Program-made: the position numbers and the translations under genes
Assembly: GCA_000708835.1 (NCBI GenBank)
Contig: DF237327.1
Location: forward strand, 1 to 64,000
Source of the DNA: Klebsormidium nitens
Lineage: Eukaryota > Streptophyta > Klebsormidiophyceae > Klebsormidiales > Klebsormidiaceae
Length of the DNA: 64,000 bases
Direction: 5' to 3'
Notes under the pieces: model-generated
Databases searched by the model: none
The model's input: only the letters and a program-made list of their open reading frames with translations
Told to the model about the DNA's origin: nothing
In this document: in pieces, positions 60,955 through 64,000 of the stretch
Numbering within the stretch: position 1 is the first letter of the stretch
Layout: every line of letters starts with the position of its first letter

Positions 60955-63651
60955 TTAAGCTCTTGTTGCAAGAATGGCCTTCTTTTCATTCGACCCTCTC
61001 GTGGCCTTCTCCGTATCAACACCGCCAGTGGCAGCACCGGCGGGACTACTACCCTTCGTCTCTTCCTTGCCCTCCACTACCTCCTCCGTTTTCTTTGGCT
61101 CGTCGACCCACACCTTCTTGATTGCCTCATTTGTCATGAACAGAATCCCCGCAGCCGGAATCAGCTTGATCAAACTCGGCCCGAGCCCGACGTACAACCC
61201 GCCTAGCCCCTTCTCCTTCACGATCCCCTTGAACGCCTCCAGACTGTTCGCATACACAACCCGGCCCCCCAGCTTCCCAACCTGCATCTGCTTGCGCGCT
61301 ACCTCGAGCGGGAACGTCGCGGTTGCGGCGAACGCCCCCGCGGCGGACCCAATGAACAGCGTCTCGATGTTCGTAATCTGCTTGTCGGTCTTCTTGGCGA
61401 TCTTGCGCCACGTGCGGCGGAGCGTGTCATAGGCGAAGTAGTTGCTTCCGGCATAGGGGATGATCCCAACTAGACTGGGTGCCAACCCACGGTACAGCTC
61501 GGCTGCGCCCTCCTCCTTGATAATCTGGGCGAAGCAGTGGAGCACGCCCCGATAGACGCCGCGCTGCATTACATAAATCGCGCAGGGTTAAGGAACAAAT
61601 CACAACGGTTAAGGTACAGAACATTATGGTCAACGAACGAAACACCAGCGCCCAATCAAAGCAAAACCTGCTGCCCGTCTGTACGTGCGGCTCATATGCT
61701 CAACGATGCCGAGAAGACATGCCCGGAGCACGGTCGTCAATACCTCTTATCAGACTCGCATGACCACACGCATGCACAACTGAAGGCAGCCTCTGAAGCC
61801 TCCCTTATTTCAAACGCCCGTTCGCTAAGCCCCTGGCGTCCTATAGGCGCCAATCTGACGGAACAGATGGAGATGGAGCGCCATATTGCAGAGCACCAAG
61901 GAGGATTGTTTAAGAACCGGAGGCCCCAGAAGGCACGGCTTGGCTGACACGTGGGCTGCTGACGACCTTACATTGTCCTGGAACCGCACTCGAAGCAAAC
62001 GGACGAGAAATAAATGGCATAAAACGGACTCTTCAGGCTCTCCGGAAAGCCATTCGAAAAGAGGCAAGAAACTATGGTCGCAAATACCCTTTCTCTAAGT
62101 TGAACGGACTGGACATCCTCTTTCCAACCGCTTGCTGACGTTGGACCCTTTGTCTCCGAATGCAAGAGGCCGAGCACCGGGTTCGCAAGTTGCCGATGCA
62201 TCTTTGGACTAAAAGTTGTCGAGTCCGTAGCACTCAAACTAATGGTGTGCAAGAGCATTATAACTCCTTCCAAGCTTTGGACACAATCTCCAGGAGCAGG
62301 TCTGAGTGAAAGGTTTTGGACTTGAGCCTTCATTTTGCCGTGCGAAACGGTCCTGCAGATCTCAGAATACTCGCCTCCCCACGTGTTGACCAGGAATCTC
62401 CGCATTGTGCAAGCACGACTAACCAGGGCAAAATGCATAAGAAGACCTGGAACCTGCATTCTCGGGGTTCCGAGAACCATGCCCCGCGCACGCACCTCAA
62501 CCGTGAGCCGCGTCTTGACGAGCTCCAGGGGGTACGTAAGAATGGTGGACACGACGCCAGCTGTCGATCCGGCCAGCAGCGAAATGGGCAGGCCGGGCAG
62601 CGGGGCGTTGGGGCCGTTGGCCAGGGGGGACAGCGCCTTCTTCGTCACGTCGACGGTGAACAACTAGAGCGAGGGAGGGGAAAGAGGGAGGATCAGCAGT
62701 GAAGGGCTGAGAGCAAGGCGGGAGAGAAAGACGTGGCTCAGGACGTAATTCTAAGGATTGAGTCTACAAGGTTTGGTCAGACGTAAGAACCAAAAAGGGG
62801 ACCCTGCGGCTGAATTGGTGTGGGGAGGACTCCGAAGCTATTGATTTGGAGATAGGACGAGCATCTAACGAACACTCCTGGCCGATAAAACGGAGGTCAC
62901 ACTCATCACATGCATCACGGGGGCATAAGCACAGCGACGTTTGCAAACAAATGCGCAAAACTATCTGACCGCGACGTAGATCTCGGGACCAATATCCAAC
63001 TCCGGACGCAGTAGTCCTCAACGCAAACGAGATATGCGTCGCCACAAAGCACACACCGAATAGGATCTTCCGCGCAACTCTAACGTGCCTGCTTCCAACA
63101 ACACTCCTCGACGAAACCGACGTACAAATTCCCCTGATGTGCCAGGTCCTCAGTCCAAAACATGCCTCTGTCCTCTCCTGACATCCTTGCTGAGCGCAAC
63201 ATTCTGGCCCCATCACCCACGATTTGCTCAGCCACTGGATTTCGTTTTGACCCCAAGCCATACCACAAAGTTCGCTCAAAAACCTTGCAACGAAGGAATT
63301 AGACGCCAACTACAACACCACCTCGCAGCCACGCACCTCGATCGCCTTGCTAGGCGCGACACGCAACACGTTGATCCCGTTCCCGCGGAACAGCCCCTTC
63401 CACCCCTCCTCCTTCATGATGCGCGCAAACACCTCCGGCACCGACCCCCCCCGCCCCACCATCAGGTGCGTCCGGATGGTTTCCAGGGGGGCAACCGCAC
63501 TGCGGGAGAAGGCCCCCGCTATGGCCCCCGTCACGAGCTTCTTGACAACCCCCTGCGTGCCCTTCCGGACGACCACCTTGCGTACCACGGCCGGCTTCTG
63601 CGCCTCAGGGGCCGCTTCGGTGGGCGCCGCACCCTCGACAGGCGCAGTGGT
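60955..63651 (-). CDS. Brittle-1-like adenine nucleotide carrier (mitochondrial carrier family), 5' end unresolved
   Basis: Exons: 63651-63337, 62663-62496, 61563-60955, all joined in phase 0 and ending at TAA. The three carrier repeats are complete: signatures PLETIRTHL, PLELVKTRL and PLEVARKQM, each followed by a second helix region (APSKAIELFTVDVTKK, PYAGSNYFAYDTLRRTW, PAAGILFMTNEAIKKVW) and linked by RGVYRGVLHCFAQIIKEEG and similar amphipathic helices. This is the Brittle-1 (BT1) pattern: inner-envelope or mitochondrial carriers for adenine nucleotides or ADP-glucose. The exact substrate cannot be read from the sequence. A charged Lys/Glu/Gly tail of about 50 residues follows repeat 3. 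The first exon seen starts TTAPVEGAAPTEAAPEA; the presequence exon must lie between 63652 and the window edge or beyond. An in-frame ATG at 63798 reading through the acceptor is an alternative start. Confidence 0.87.
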
Positions 63652-64000
63652 CTGCAGGAGTGAATATGACGGATGTTGTCCTGTTTGAGAGCTTGTGAAC
63701 TTGGGCAAGGTGTAGGCTTTCTTGACAAACCAATGTAAAGATGTTCTCCTCGGCAGGCACGGACTCAAATAATGCTGTTCTTTGAGTGAAAGCGTCAAAA
63801 AACGACTTCTCGTACGAGCTCTGGAAATTGTAGCCGTCTGTGTACCTTGGATTATGTCAAACTTTCTGGATTAGCCTCGAAAGCCCTCTCGTAGTGCTTC
63901 AGGCTTGCTGCAAATCAGCACCATGGATCATAGGCAGGAGGACTGTGAGGAGGGCTCAGAAACTAAAATTTGCCTTAACCATTGCGCAGTGCATATCTTG
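63652..64000. other. 5' flank or first intron of the carrier gene
   Basis: This should contain the transit peptide exon or the intron leading to it, on the - strand. No exon could be fixed before the window ends. Confidence 0.35.

Overview
This is nuclear DNA from a green plant-lineage eukaryote. Genes are split into many short exons with GT-AG introns, and there are no bacterial operons. The gene set is plant-like: an Alfin-like PHD protein, a RETICULATA-RELATED plastid membrane protein, a Brittle-1 type nucleotide carrier, an NHL/LEA_2 protein, nicastrin and a plant-style tripeptidyl peptidase II. Intermediate GC, intron density, an NB-ARC/TPR receptor and a HeH-MSC nuclear envelope protein together suggest a streptophyte alga (Klebsormidium-like) rather than a flowering plant. 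That placement is inference. All exon joins below were made by eye from splice sites, reading phase and remembered family patterns; no search was run.

Layout. Bases 1-1924 (-): 5' part of a probable GT8 glycosyltransferase running off the left edge. 3009-3333 (+): a small two-exon gene of unknown function. 3582-8200 (+): nicastrin, 6 exons. 9559-10487 (-): an F-box-type gene with a reading-frame break. 11740-30009 (+): tripeptidyl peptidase II, 33 exons over 18 kb, all phases consistent (1,466 aa). 31074-31364: a mariner-type MITE. 31731-33167 (-): NHL/LEA_2 membrane protein. 34833-39581 (+): NB-ARC/TPR immune-type receptor with an in-frame stop and a one-base frameshift in the TPR region. 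About 42203-45963 (-): Src1/Heh/Man1-like inner nuclear membrane protein. 46686-47802 (+): twin-CX9C NDUFAF8-like factor, followed after only 39 nt by 47842-50398 (+): KEOPS subunit Cgi121/TPRKB. 51756-55174 (-): Alfin-like PHD protein. 56900-59843 (-): RETICULATA-RELATED protein. 60955 to the right edge (-): Brittle-1-like carrier, N-terminus unresolved.

The genes are mostly housekeeping and unrelated: membrane proteolysis, cytosolic peptide turnover, nuclear envelope, complex I assembly, tRNA t6A modification, chromatin reading, and plastid membrane or nucleotide transport. They do not form a pathway. The most unusual signals are structural. (1) Tandem duplications that include exon/intron junctions recur in at least three genes: four copies of the start of TPP2 exon 15, about five copies of the end of the HeH-MSC exon 5 with its splice donor, and a 111-bp repeat after a nicastrin exon. 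(2) A possible dicistronic NDUFAF8-like/Cgi121 transcript. (3) A HeH-MSC nuclear envelope protein in a plant-lineage genome. (4) A decaying NLR-like gene with an unusual helical N-terminus.
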